From Sciurus carolinensis (taxonomy: Eukaryota > Chordata > Mammalia > Rodentia > Sciuridae), in contig NC_062219.1 of the NCBI RefSeq assembly GCF_902686445.1, forward strand, positions 104,781,160-104,845,159: 64,000 nt of DNA, written 5' to 3'. The translations under genes and the position numbers were made by a program. Under the pieces are notes generated by a model, which saw nothing but the letters and a program-made list of their open reading frames with translations, was not told where the DNA came from and searched no databases. This document shows, piece after piece, positions 45,156 through 57,820 of the stretch; position 1 is the stretch's first letter; the number at the start of each line of letters is the position of its first letter.

Positions 45156-46115
45156 AAATCCTTCTCCCACCACATGGGATGCATCCTCTGAATGTTAGTT
45201 TATTAGAAGTTTCATATGATAAAATAATAACCAAAACATTGCTACTGAGAGTTTTATTCTAATAAGGAGAGCTAGGTATGCAATAATTGGACTATCTATA
45301 TATATAATGAGGCAGTATAAAATAATAAAATTATATGTAAATTTATTCTGGAAGTTAGAGTAAGGAATTATTAATACTGTCACATGGAAGCATTTCAGTG
45401 ATTTTACCATTTTAGGAAGATACCTCATATTGCAGTGACTTCATAATACAATGAGTAGTTTGGGAAAACTTGTTTTAGAAACAGTGCCAAAAATGGGACT
45501 ACTACTGTTTACAAGGAAATCTTGGGAAGGTCCCTGGCAAATTTTTCAAAAAGAATAATTCAATATTGTCCCTTTCTTAGTTTGCCTCCTGTGCTTTCTC
45601 CCCACCAAAATAAAATGAAAAAAAGGTGAGAATTGCCTTCCAGTTCTCCGAAGGGCCTGCCCTCAAGGAGGCTCCCTGCTGACATGGATGAGAAGCCATC
45701 ACATAACCTCCAACTGGTTTTCTGATTACGGTTATTATTTTCCTAAGGTAAAGAGATGAAAAATAAATGATATTAAATAAAGTTATCTACACTGTCTGCG
45801 TGTTCTACCTGATAGTATAAAATGTGGCTGTTGTTTTGCGTTAGTGTTATGGAGCTGAAAAGAAATAACTTTTTGGTACTGAAGGGAAGAAACACTCCTT
45901 TAAAAATCACAAAAGAAAAACAAGCATATCCCTGCTCAGATAACAACTGAATCAGTACACCAATATCCAAATTTACTCTAATTGCTTTGCTTTAATTAAA
46001 GGTAATTTTTCCTTTTTCTTTAGGAAATATGTCCATTGAGAATATTTACCCTTATTAATAAAGAAGTATAAGTTAAAGAATGTTTACTGCTTTTATAAAA
46101 ATAGCACAAATGAAA
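45156..46115. other. Non-coding, no feature recognised
   Basis: Unique AT-rich DNA. Confidence 0.5.
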
Positions 46116-46119
46116 CACA

Positions 46120-46645
46120 GCACATAATGCCCAATGCTAAGTGCTGGTGGGATGAAACTGAATTTGGATTCTTATTTTCATTTGGTGTCATTGTGCCACC
46201 TTTTTGGAAAAGTACTACACAGGTGACATCAAAATCTGCATCCCCTTTGTTCCTGTAAACGCTTTGAAGGGAATTTATGCTCCAAAAAAGTTTCAACATA
46301 ACCAAAATATTTTAACAGAGCTCATAGTAGAATAGTTATAATAGCCAAAAATAAAAAAGGAAACAATGTATAAGTTTATGATAGGAAAATGGTATGACAA
46401 ATCTGGCAGCATTGTGATATTATGCAACCATTGAAAAGATACTCAAATTATGTGAACACAGAAAATATTTATCAAAGTAAAAAAGCAGATAATATAATGA
46501 CACGCATATATTATTTGGAATAATAAAACGAACATATATGAAGTCTAATGCTAAGAAGTACATGCAAAAATAAAAGTAAACTTTATGGTTATGAGAAAAT
46601 AGGTATATTTGTTTTTTAAATTTTTCAGTTTTACATCCTTTTTCA
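46120..46645 (+). mobile_element. Ancient L1M fragment (ORF2 end)
   Basis: 'aatagccaaaaataaaaaag', 'ttatgcaaccattgaaaag' and the A-rich remainder resemble the extreme 3' end of ORF2 and the start of the 3' UTR of old mammalian L1. Strongly diverged; no open frame. Confidence 0.5.
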
Positions 46646-46904
46646 GAAATAAGCAGTCTTGCGAAAAGCAAGAAAATAACCTAAAAGGTGGTCCTTACGT
46701 GTCCTTTAGCATCTCCATGTGTGAACTATGTTACAATTCATTTATTACTTGTTATACAGACTTTACATTTATTTTGTTTTATTTACCACATTTTAGATAG
46801 TTCAAAAAATAAATAGTTTTATTGTCTCTATTAGTCTGGATCCTTATTAATATGTCTCTGAACTAAGTTCGGAGAAGTAAACTCCCAAACAAAATTAAAA
46901 GGTA

Positions 46905-47325
46905 AGGATTTTTTTTATATTGTTTTAATTTTTTATCTGTCTAGTTACACAAGGCAGTAGAATACACTTATGCATTTTAAGAAATCATACATAAATGGAG
47001 TATAGTTTCTCATATTTCTGATTATACGTGTGGTAGGATCATATCAGTCATGCAATCATATATGTACAGGAGGTAATAATATCTGTTTCACACTGCTATC
47101 CTTCCTACCTCCTTACCCCTTACCCTCCCTTCATTCCCCACTACCTAAAGTAACTCTATTCTTCTCTAGAGCCCTCACCCCCTTATTGTGAATTAGCATC
47201 CACATATCAGAGAAAACATTTAACCTGTGTTTTTTGGGATTGGCTTATTTTGCTTAGCAAGATATTCTCTAATTCCATCCATTTACCAGAAATGCCATAA
47301 TTTCATTGTTTGTTAGGGTAAGGAT
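46905..47325 (-). mobile_element. Older L1 3' end, minus strand
   Basis: The 47225-47310 block ('gggattggcttattttgctt' and 'attctctaattccatccatt') matches the end of ORF2 in L1-C around 33105-33150. It is followed (on the minus strand) by a polypurine stretch at 47100-47180 without clear TTAGGG units, and ends in a T-rich segment near 46905-46930 that would be the tail. Confidence 0.8.
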
Positions 47326-47330
47326 TTTAC

Positions 47331-48035
47331 TCAAGGTAATGCCTATGTGAAAGGAAATCACCAGAGATTAGAAAAAGGTCATGGGAGTCATCAGACTGTG
47401 AGGGAAGGAGAGTGGGAGAGACTGTTGGTTGGAAGTAATCTAGACAGTCCAGTAGCCTCAGAAAGGTAGGACAAAGCCCTAGGCAAGTCCTACAGGCACA
47501 GTCATTTGTCAAGGACATCCAGGGTCTTTCTCAGACCTAGTGACCTGCAGCACTCAGTCTTTGGCAGTGAGAAGTGTGGCCTCAGGGCAAACACGGTACT
47601 CGGATTTAAAATGCAGCTAGGAAGTCATTGATCAATTACCTGTTTCTAAGGGAGTTTACCAGGCCTATTCTCTACCACCATGGTGCCCCACTATGATACT
47701 AAGTTGTATACTACATTACTTGATTATCATGCTGTTCATCCAGAATTCTCTGAATGACTAAAACTTAATAATGAAGTGCTAAAGAAAAAAAAAATTCAAA
47801 TGTATTTAAAGTCAATAAATGAAAGTCCAAAGGAAACACCTTTTAGAACCATTTCTTAAGTGCTCCTTTCCTATTATTTTAGTGTAGCCTAAATGGTTGG
47901 TTACATACTAAATCAAGTATGTGCTTGGTATGTTCTAGCCAGCATGTTGTATAAATTAATGGGTCTCATTGAATAAAAAATGAGTCCCACATTCTCTCCA
48001 TAAGGTCTCCCCAAAGTCCTTGGGCACTAGTGATA
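47331..48035. other. Non-coding, no feature recognised
   Basis: Unique DNA; no supported gene. Confidence 0.5.
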
Positions 48036-48245
48036 AGTAATCAAGATTCAGCTTCTGGTTCTATAATTTACTTGCTAAATGGCTTTAGAGAAGGAATATA
48101 CTTTCCTTCAGCCTCCTCATTCATTAAAAGAACTGGAATAATTATATCCACTTCAAATAATTATGCTCACTTCATCCTCGTCATTATGAGATTAATGACG
48201 AGATAATATACTTAAAACACTTAGAATTATACTTAGCACATATCA
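48036..48245 (+). repeat. MIR SINE relic
   Basis: 'gattcagcttctggttctat', 'cagcctcctcattcatta' and 'acttagaattatacttagca' correspond to MIR left, core and tail blocks. Confidence 0.55.
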
Positions 48246-48295
48246 CACACACACCCACATACAAACACATTCACATGCACACACATACAAACTTT
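48243..48295. repeat. CA-rich degenerate microsatellite
   Basis: Irregular ACACAC and CATA units following the MIR tail. Confidence 0.85.
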
Positions 48296-48365
48296 CACCA
48301 GAGCAAGTGATTCTTTAATTCTCTGTGGTTTCCAGGATTAATCCAGTCTCTCCAGATCTGCCTTG

Positions 48366-48705
48366 TTATAGTTTAGACTTGGAATGTCTCCCAAAAGGCA
48401 TGGTTCCCAAGTACTTGCTGTCGGAAGGTCACGGTACCTTTGAGAGGTAGGGTCTAGCGGAAGGTTCTTAGGTAATTGGCAACATGCTCTCAAAGGGGAT
48501 GAGGGGATCCCAGTCTTTTTCTTTTTCTTCTTGACTTCCTGATTGATGAGATAAACAGTTTTGCTCTGACACTTTCTCTTATCATAATGTGTTCTCATCA
48601 TAGGTCCAAAGCAATGGTACCAACCCATCATGAACTGGATCTTCAAAACAGTGAGAGAAAAAAAATTATTATTACCTATTTTTTATAGCGATGGAAAGCT
48701 GATTA
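48366..48705 (+). mobile_element. MaLR-type solo LTR relic
   Basis: Opens 'tgttatagtttagacttgga' and ends 'ggtccaaagcaatggtacc…agctgattaacccatt'. The layout matches the LTR relic at 31608 in the same orientation. No internal viral genes flank it. Confidence 0.65.
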
Positions 48706-48709
48706 ACCC

Positions 48710-50539
48710 ATTCTTCTACAGTCATATATCTCCAAAATCTAATTGAACAGCTGTATCCTACATTCTGCCTGGCCCAAATTTCCCGTCCAATCAAGCTGGT
48801 CTCCTCAGAGTCTTGCAAACATACTGTGTTTGGTCTCAACAGTGAGTACCTTGTCTACTGCTATCCCTTCTTTCTTCCTCCCTGCTTTTCCAAACTGTAC
48901 TCACATCATAACTCTCTCAATCTCTCACTTCCCTAAGATTCTATAATACTTATTAACTTATTCTACAATTTGGCAGTAAATAATATATGCTTATCTTACC
49001 ACCAGCTACCATGTTTTATCCTTCTTGGTACCGAGTAAGCTATATATTAACTCCAGAGTAGATTCTGGATTTATTTTTATTTAATGAACAAATGTTCCCT
49101 ATACACCAACTGATCCTATTTTCATTCCATAGACATTTATACTATAATGTATTTATAAATACGGATGCCGAAATAAGTAGTCCTATCTGGTTTAGAGGCA
49201 TGTATGAAAAGGGGCAATCAGAAACCATCTACAAAATAATGCCCCATAAACTGCAATGTTATTGCAAACTTAGAAGAAATTAAAAGACGAACACTTATAA
49301 GTGTGCAATTGAATAAATGTATTTTCACATGGGTTCAATGGAACAAAAGATCGACAGATTAAAAAATCACAGGTCTAATACAACTAGTTTATACTAGGAT
49401 TTTATTCCAGTTCCCCACAAAAATCTATTTAACCTTTAGTCATATTAAAACTAAATTAATATATGAAAATCAGTATCACTGTTGTAGCACACACTCATAT
49501 CCACTTTGGTCCAACCAAGAACCCTCATAAAACAAATTGTCTAGACCCAGCACTAGTCTAAATGCTGCCAAGTTCAAATGGGTCCTATCTAAAGGTCCTA
49601 TACATTTAGAAGAATGTACTACTCAAGAAAATTACCATTGTGCAGAAAAGTAATAACATAGCAGAAGTCCACTGGAGAAATTTCTATCAATAGATAAGTA
49701 TCTGTTGAAATGGGAATGTGATGAGACATGATGTGGCATGTCATAATGTTTTGGTTCAGGTGTCCATTGCTAGGGTCCTGTAGCTGACAGAGTGTATGGA
49801 ACGAGAAACAACCCTAGAGGGAAGAGACTTTTCCTTTTTAATATGGGATTATTCTATATGCCTTACATAGCTTGGTATGATGAAAATTTTGTTTCCATCA
49901 ATCAGGGAAGGCAGCACTGAAGAAAGAAGAAAAGAACTGGCAAACTGAATGTCATGGGAAGCTATGAAGTCAGAAATGGAGTATAGTTTGCCTGAGACAA
50001 GTATGTCTGGAGGAAAAGAAGATAATGTGTCTGGAAAAAGGAGAGGGTGAAGTTGCATTTGGGGAAATCTAAAAACTGCTGGTAAAACGATCATTACACT
50101 TGCTGATGAAGCTTTTATAAAGATGAAAAGTACTGTTTATATGAAGGTTTAAACTCCTCAGGAAAAGGTATATGTAGACACCTATACATAGTTTCAAGAA
50201 ACTATGAAATCCAAATCCAACATATCATGTGGAGTTGTCTTTGACTCAGCAGCAATATTTTCCCCACCTTACTAGTTTTCCTTTAGAATCTGTTTCTCCT
50301 GCCCTAACATTTCCAAAAGAGAACAGCCCACAATATTAAACAGTCCTTCAGGTCAGCTGTCTCTTTAACAGCCATAAGTGGCAAAGTGAAGAAGTCATAA
50401 ATGCAGGAGTTGTTTTAGAAGGGTGACTGCTTGGGAGTAGAGCATGAAGGATCAGTAAAGAAAAGTCTTTCCTTTGGCCATTCTGTTTCACTTTCCACAG
50501 GGGGACTATTTTCTTTATCACTTATCCCAACTGACAAGT
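48710..50539. other. Non-coding, no feature recognised
   Basis: Unique DNA, no supported gene or repeat. Confidence 0.5.
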
Positions 50540-52060
50540 ACAAGCACTTTGGGCCCTAACTGAATGTGAACATTGTCAAAAGGAATTGGGCTAACAGGAG
50601 GCATCTGCAGCTCCATTTCCATTGCATTCTGGCCGAAGCCACGTCTGCTGATGTGGCATGGAAGCTGGTGGGCAGACACCCCCACAGATGGATCCTCACA
50701 TACTGTATGCATCATGACCAACCATAAAAACAGTCACAATGAATCAGCTGTGCTGTGGAGAAGCTCCTTGGAACCTTCACATTCAATTTCCATCTAGCTG
50801 ACATTGCAGGTTGTAGTCAGTGGCACAATTAAGCAGAGGTTCGGAACTCTGCTTCCCGGACTGAGGATGGCCCTCTCACTGGCTCGGTCATTGAAGAGTT
50901 TTTCCGATTTTAGAAATTCATGGCAGACAGGCTTTGTTGGCAATGGGTAAGAATTTCATTTTTAAAAAATATACGTGGTATCAGTAAATGCTTCCTGACG
51001 TTTTGAACAAACAGTTACTAGCAGGATCCTGTGAGCTTCAATACGAGAAAACTCCATTTAGTCAGGAATTCCAATACAAATACCAATTTAGAAAATGAGC
51101 TAATCCACCTTGACAACATGTTGTCCCTGCAAAGTTGCAAAAAGGAGTTACACATAAATACAACTTTAAAAATTAGAGGCCCCACAATTGAACAGCTTAA
51201 GTTTGCTTCAAAGGACTGCAGGGAAGCAGCAGTTCGTTTCAGGTGACAGCTTGGAATTTGCCAGTCTTCCACTCTGCTCGGGTACAGGTCTGACGGTAAC
51301 ACGAGCTTTCCAACTTGTTTCAAACTGAAGTATTATGAAAAGGTAAATTATGTTTTGTATTCATGACTGAAAGCATTTTACTTTAAAGCCAGCGCAGCTG
51401 ACGCTGTCAAGGTAGAGATTCAAGTTTTATGTACAATGCCTCCAGCCCAGCCGATGTGAGTGAGGCAACATGACAGCTTGTAATAAGTAATTTTTATACA
51501 GTTACATTTATCACTCAAGTAGGCTTGGCAATATTAAACACAGACCTTAAAATACTACTGTGGAGCAGGACAGGGGCTGGAGGCAATGGAGGCTTTTCCC
51601 CATCTCTGTTCCAGTGTGGGTATAGATTTAGAATATTTTTTCCAGCACATTTTCCTGTTAATAGGGCACTTTTTAAGATATGCGTCCAAATGCTTTCCTA
51701 CTGTTAATATATCACTAAGAGGTTAAGAATGGAATGACCCCATTTGGCCCAAAGGATGTTATTTCAGGCTTTAATGAATTAGATATTGCTACCATTTTCA
51801 GGTGAAAATCAATTGCCTCAATTAACAAATTTCCACCAATCCAAATATTTACAAAATGGAAGGCCCCGAGTCTGTAATTTCTGCTGCATTATACCTTTGT
51901 TTCCCCTAAAGCTGTTCCCTTTGCATTCTTCATTAGCATCTCATTTTTGCTAAAGCCATGAGACCAACTCTGTCTCTGTAATGGCACAAGACTTTCCTGC
52001 CTTCAGAAGTTGACAATTTGGATGTTCTTTCTCTAAGACTTCCTAATCAAGTGGAGTTTT
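50540..52060. other. Repeat-free stretch, candidate regulatory DNA
   Basis: No interspersed repeat is recognised over about 1.5 kb, in contrast to the rest of the window. The region keeps scattered CpGs ('ggccgaagccacgtctgctg', 'cagcgcagctgacgctgtc'), and several compact motif-dense pieces at 51380-51510 and 51860-52010. The frames found here (for example 50573-50797 and 51018-51323) lack a domain. I suspect conserved non-coding DNA but cannot test conservation. Confidence 0.3.
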
Positions 52061-52229
52061 ACTTTTTATCATTCGTTTAAATATGTTTAAAGTTGGGAAA
52101 ATATAAAACTATAATTCTCTAACATAGGTGTTTGTATGTGTGTATGTGTATACCTAGGATACGTATTTTCTTCATCTGTATATCTCAATTGGAAATAAAA
52201 AACTAACATGGTATTCCCTTTAAGAGTTT

Positions 52230-52440
52230 TAAGCAACTTCATTCATTTTTACTCATTAAATTTTCATAATATTGTTAAGAGGTGGATATAATTTCTAAAT
52301 TTGTATCTATTAGAAAAGAAATTTAAAGTTAGGCGTTATTGAAAATTACACCTCTAATAGTGCAGTCAAGATGTGAACTCAGGTAGTCCACTACAGAACT
52401 GAACTTCTAGACACTGTGTTAAACCACCTTTAAAAGTAAA
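52230..52440 (+). repeat. MIR-like relic
   Basis: 'cattaaattttcataatatt' and 'aagatgtgaactcaggtagt' resemble MIR blocks. Weak. Confidence 0.4.
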
Positions 52441-52784
52441 ATGTAGGAGGAAGAGATTCAAATAAAATAAAGTGTTCATTTCTTTCAGCTGAATTAGACA
52501 CAGGCATAGGAAACTCAGTTCATTAGAAAAAAGCTATCATCAGATCAGTGCTTATCCTTGAGAAGATGTCAAGTGTATTTGTGAGCATTTAAATTGAATT
52601 CCTACATCTTTCTTTTGGATTGCCTATAAGTAAAGTGAATAAAAAGCAGACAAAGTACTCCCCCTCACCAATCCCTACTAAAACAAATTAAACTGAGTTA
52701 GTTGGGATTTGTTTCAGCCATGATTCCAAATTCATTTAATCTATGCACCCAGAATTTAACCAGTTTTCCACTGTTGCTCCCAAT

Positions 52785-52925
52785 CATATGCTCCTCAAAC
52801 CTGTACTGGATACTTAATATGTGCGAGGCACATGGTAGGTTCTACAAAAATGGGCAGTAAAGAAAACTAAATACAGTTCTTTTCTCATGGAATGTACAAT
52901 CTAATTACATTGGTCCAGTATGTTC
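52785..52925 (+). repeat. L2 3' fragment
   Basis: 'tgtgcgaggcacatggtagg' and 'ttctcatggaatgtacaatc' resemble the 3' end of L2. Confidence 0.5.
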
Positions 52926-53016
52926 CAACTGCTGTACTAGATAATAAGACATAAAATAGATATGGTTCTTGTATTAGTAAATTAACCTTTACAAGAGGGA
53001 GACAGAAATATAAATA

Positions 53017-53111
53017 GGGGCTGGGGAGATAGCTCAGTTGGTAGAGTGCTTGCCTTGCAAGCACAAGGCCCTGGGTTCGATTCCCCAGCACCGCAAAAAA
53101 AAAAAAAAAAA
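53017..53111 (+). mobile_element. ID SINE, recent insertion
   Basis: tRNA-Ala-derived SINE of rodent ID type. It begins GGGGCTGGGGA, carries the A box (53030-53041, 'tagctcagttgg') and B box (53074-53084, 'ggttcgattcc'), and ends with an A tail of about 17. The 13-base word 'agaaatataaata' flanks it perfectly at 53004-53016 and 53112-53124. Intact pol III boxes, a pure tail and a perfect target duplication make it the freshest SINE in the window. Confidence 0.98.
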
Positions 53112-53149
53112 AGAAATATAAATAAGCAACATTGCTGTTAAAATTGCTT

Positions 53150-53193
53150 TATATATATATATGTATGTATATGTATATATATATACATATATA
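53150..53193. repeat. AT-rich palindromic microsatellite
   Basis: Alternating TA and TATG units with near-perfect self-complementarity ('tatgtatatatatatacata'-like core), 40 bases after the ID element. Confidence 0.9.
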
Positions 53194-53330
53194 ACCAAAA
53201 AGATATATATTAAAATATATTTTAAACCAAATGATGATAGAAACTTAATAGAGTTATGAGACCAATTATCACTTATCTCCTAACTAGACATATTTTTATT
53301 TTGGCTCATTTAAACTTGAAAATGGGAGCT

Positions 53331-53560
53331 GCTATGGTCTAAATGTTTGTGTCCCTCCAAAATTCATATGTTGAAATCTCAAACTCCAAGGTGATGGTAT
53401 TAGGAATTAGGGCCTTTGGAAACTGTTTAGGTTATGAGAATTGAGTCTTCATGATTCTAATTCTTAGCAACCCCAAATATAAATTTTACTGCCATCTCTG
53501 GAAAGTACATCTTCTGTCTTTAGGCCACCAACTACATGTTTTGGAAGGAAAAGCAGATCT
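53331..53560 (+). mobile_element. MLT1-type MaLR LTR relic (5' part)
   Basis: 'gctatggtctaaatgtttgt', 'ccaaaattcatatgttgaaa' and 'ggtgatggtattaggaatta' match the start of MLT1-family LTRs well. The downstream part is not clearly preserved. Confidence 0.8.
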
Positions 53561-53822
53561 AGACTCTGGAAACTTCTGAATAAAAGCTAGAACTGATATT
53601 CTCTATAAACAGGAAAACTGGGTTAGAATACTCAAACCTCTGTTCTGATTCCACCCAAACCAGAGAGAATTTTTGGAAATGAAGCTAACAATTGAAACAT
53701 TTTTTTTTTCTGGCATTTTGTGTAAAGACAGGGAAGAAATTCATCCAAAATATTATGTCTTAATATCGCCAGTAAGCTCACCCTCATTTAGATACTTAAT
53801 ATGATTCCAATTTCTCTACAGC

Positions 53823-54045
53823 AGTGGTTCTTACACACGGATAATTTTGGTCCCCAAGGTATTTTCAGCAATGTCTGGAGACATATTTGGTTTTCAAAAC
53901 GTGGGGGGTTGCTACTGGCATCTAGTAGATGGAGACCAGGACCATTGCTAAACATCTTACAATGCACAAGACAATCACCACAGAAAAAGATTTTGGGTGG
54001 GGTGGGGGCTCAAAATATGCATAGTGTTAAGGTTAACAAACCATA
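53823..54045 (+). mobile_element. MER5A-like hAT relic
   Basis: 'cagtggttcttacacac', 'gcaatgtctggagacatat', 'ttgctactggcatctagtag' and 'catcttacaatgcacaag' follow the MER5A order. Non-coding fossil. Confidence 0.85.
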
Positions 54046-57000
54046 CTCTACAGACAACATGGATCTGGAAATAATTTTTAATCTAACTATCTCCAAACAC
54101 AGCACATAGACAAGTCCTACCTAACTACCAAGGCTTTAGCTCAAATGCTGTCACGTGACATATCAAGAACCTCCAGGGGGTGTTGCTAGAAAGTGGTCAG
54201 AGAGCAGGAAATGGCTTCTAATTAGTAGTGTCCTCACAGGATACAACTGCAAAAGACAATTTCCTGTCCCCTTATTTGATGGGAAAATTAATCTGTTACT
54301 GAATTCCAGATGAGCAAGATTTCAAAAGTTTCAAATAGCATAAGTGTAGCCGTAGAGAAGGCAATTATGTGCAATTTGTACAGTGTTCAACAATCAAAAT
54401 GTAAATATGATGGGTTTATTGCAGTAAATGTATATGGCATGTTTACCTTAAAGAGCACCCGGCTATAGAAATTCTAATGGGTTCTGACAGTTGAGAAGAA
54501 TTATCTTTTTATATTGCATTTTTTATCTGTGAGATGAAAAGGGAGAATAAGATGAGATATTTACTCTTAGGGAACTATTATCTGTGGAGCTTTCCCCCCT
54601 GATAAGAAGCAATATAGGTAAGGGGCTTTGAAGAGATAGAGATTTGATAACTTTAGTGTTGTAAGAAGACTTATCTGCACAGAAACAATTAATTTTGTTG
54701 CATCCACAGTGTTCTATACAACATCTAAAATGTGATCAGCTCCTCAATAAACGTTCTCTTCCTGTCATATAATAATATATATGCCAAATGTAGTATTCAG
54801 TTTTTGTCTTCATTTCCTGTCTGAATGGCTACCTGGAACTTTGATAGATCAAAAGACTGTGAATTTCTACTGGGAAACAAAAACATAGCTTCTATCTTTG
54901 CTTACACATTAAATAGACAGTTCAGTTTGGCAGAAAGCAGGCATTCAGCAAATAATGTTTTCCTTCCATCTCTTCTCTTTTCCAATAAGTAACAAAAGGT
55001 GATTTTTCTCTACTGCTAAAACTTTCAGGTCCAGAGAAAGACTGAGGTACTTATACAGTGGGAGAGACCACAAGAAGTATATTTTGATTCAAATATCAAC
55101 CTCCTGAGACTCTCTTAGGTGGTTGCATTTCTGCAATAAGATAGCAGTAGAAAAAGCAGCGTGCCCAGACACCCTTATTGCTGCCTTCTCTCAAAAACCA
55201 TAATGTGTACCCACCCAGACTTCAAACAGAATGCAGAGCAAGATTCAGCTCACTCCTGATGCTAACAATCCTCTTCCTGCATTTGTCAGCTCACTACCTT
55301 TTAACATTCTTACTGGGAAAAACAACCACAACAACAAAAGACACATCCTTATTGGAGAGCCACTGCAGTGTGTATGAGAAAAACAGGCTCTTCATGCCCC
55401 TTAAAACAGTGTGCTAGGAGCACCTGACATGAATGGTGTCACTGTCACATAGCTGTTCATCTGGCAAAGCTTAGTTCAGCTGCGACCCATGACATAATCT
55501 TACAGTTTACTCTGCAGCTGCAGTGAAACATGATGCTTGTGAGCTGGTGAAACCACCTGGTAGCTGAATTCTACTCTAGGTAGCACCCAAGTTCCACTTC
55601 ATTTCAGTAAAGTGGTCAACGGTAGTTATTATTCCTAGGAAAGTTAATCTGGGTGAAACAGTCAATGAAACATTTTGCGTACTTGCTTTTTTGTCTGTTT
55701 ATAAGTGAACAATCCTATACATAAAGTCCCACATGGCCAGTACTCTATTTGGTGTCCTTCACATCAGGTCATATTTGTTTCTAATCCTTTTGCTATTTAC
55801 CACTGTACATCTGTACCTGTGCATCTCACCTCTCAAAGTTCTGGGATTTTAGACCATCTCCAGGAAATCCACTTGATGTCAAAATTGAAAGGAAGATTAG
55901 AGTCACCTGAAAGAAGTCTGCTTTAATTCAGCAAAACTTGTAAGTAGTGCATTTGTCAAAGGCTTCCACAGAGATGGGGATGATGACCAAGATGGTTGTA
56001 GATAAGACTGGAGGGATACAAAACCATGCAGTCTTTTGGGTTTTCTATACCTCCCAAAGCTAACTTTGAACTTCTAAGGCAAGTGATTTTCAGGACTACC
56101 TTACTTCTCCCACATTCCAGCTATCTACCCCAGCTTTTTTCAATGACTCAAGACCTCTCAAAGTCACTCTGGCCCTGAAGAAGCAGAGACGTGTAATTAT
56201 ACAAAGGCTACTAAGTGTTCAAATTAGCATGAAGAATAACTTGAGGTCATTTTTGTTAACAAATCAGTCACCAGGCAAGTAAGTTTGTCCTAAACTAAAA
56301 GCCAGAAACATAGCTGAGGTAATTGTACCTACCAATCTTAATCCCATTACTTCAATGAAACAATTAAATTTTCTTAGCTGTGGTGAAACCTAATTGATAT
56401 TATGACAACTAAGCCCTAAACATCCTTCTCAACCAGCCATGGAAACTAGCACTCACTATTCCTCAGTGGTTCAACTTTTAAAACCTAATTGTTTGCTTTA
56501 AACCATATTAGAATAAGAGCTTGGTGATAAATATGACTTATTTTTGGTTCAGCACCAACTACATACTTAACTAGGTAAATTACTTGGCACCAGTCTTTCT
56601 AATTTAGAAAAAAATAATAATAACATGTTGTTAAAACATTAAGGACAGAGTAATTATGATAATTGAGGTAATAACAATGAACCTGATTCTCCCTTGCTTT
56701 GAGGAATAGCTACCTTGTTTTCCTGCCCCCACAGGCAATGGCTACCTTGTATACTTGGCCATGCCAGCTTCAGTTATCAGACCTCCATTTCTGCTTTAAG
56801 AAAAGACAAAAATCAGGTCCCATAATAAGTACAAGTGTTAGAGGAGAAATCAATGTTTGTTAATGCTTTCACATCTTGATTGAAAACTGCCTGAAGGAGA
56901 ACATTTTTTGATGATAATGTTTGCATTCTGTTCTCATAAATTCACTCAATTTTCAGTGTTGTTGAGGTTCAGCTTGCCCTCAAGTTTTTTTTTTTATTAA

Positions 57001-57455
57001 GTTCTACCTTTAGAAAAATCTTGTGGAAGAATGTGTAGTTGTTGTTTGGTTATTCTTACTTTTCTCTTTTGCGAAGTAGGCATTTAAAAAAAACAAAAAA
57101 ACAACTTTTTCCTAGAAGATACAAAGTTTAACTGAATAGTAGTTGACCGAATTCTGTTCAAACTTGTGCCTTGTCTCTAGACAAGGTAGATCTGGGCAAC
57201 TGCAGTTGACATCCCTGAAAATAGGCATAGACAACATAATAGAAACAGATAGATATGGGCAGGGACTTCTATAGTAAACTCAGCTGACTGTCCAATTAAT
57301 TCATTTTTAAAAGAACAAAGTCTTACCAAATGAGGATGAAGCTTTCATTTCAAATCATTTGTTTAATTTTATGCGCAAATTATAGAAACACACCAATTTC
57401 CAAACTATTGGAACATATTTTGGAGCCATGTGTTTTTGAAGTGACTGCAGTTCAG
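54046..57455. other. Non-coding, no feature recognised
   Basis: About 3.4 kb of mostly unique DNA. Frames such as 55178-55417 and 55705-55926 have no recognisable domain. A short perfect palindrome lies at 57169-57186. Confidence 0.45.
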
Positions 57456-57459
57456 AAAC

Positions 57460-57820
57460 ATCTCTTTTCAATTAGCTCTGAAACCTCTTTCAACAGCCTT
57501 TCATAAATAGGCCAACATCAATGGCATGCTCAGATTCAGCACCGGTCTCTAATGGAAATGCACAATGGGCGTTGCGCCATGCCTGCAGGGGCAAACATCT
57601 TCCATTTCAGACAGATCCAATGAGAAGTTCTGCCAGCTATTCTAGGTCTCTCACTTTTTGGTCTCAGGTTTAGCTCATTGCTAATCAATGCCTGTGTTTT
57701 CTAATTACATTGTACAGTCAGTAATGATTTGTCACTCGTTGAACCTGGGCAATCTTCTCGGCCATCATTGATGTAAACAACTGGAAAGGCAAGGTAACTT
57801 TAACTGCTGGGACTCCACAC
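57460..57820. other. Candidate conserved non-coding element
   Basis: Repeat-free stretch with CpGs kept ('gggcgttgcgccatgc', 'cttctcggccatca') and homeodomain-type words ('ctaattacatt', 'gctaatcaatg', 'gtaatgattt'). No open frame of note. The suggestion rests on composition and motifs only. Confidence 0.3.

Noticed and set aside
53030..53084. Functional tRNA-Ala gene
   Set aside because: The A and B boxes belong to an ID SINE with an A tail and target duplication.
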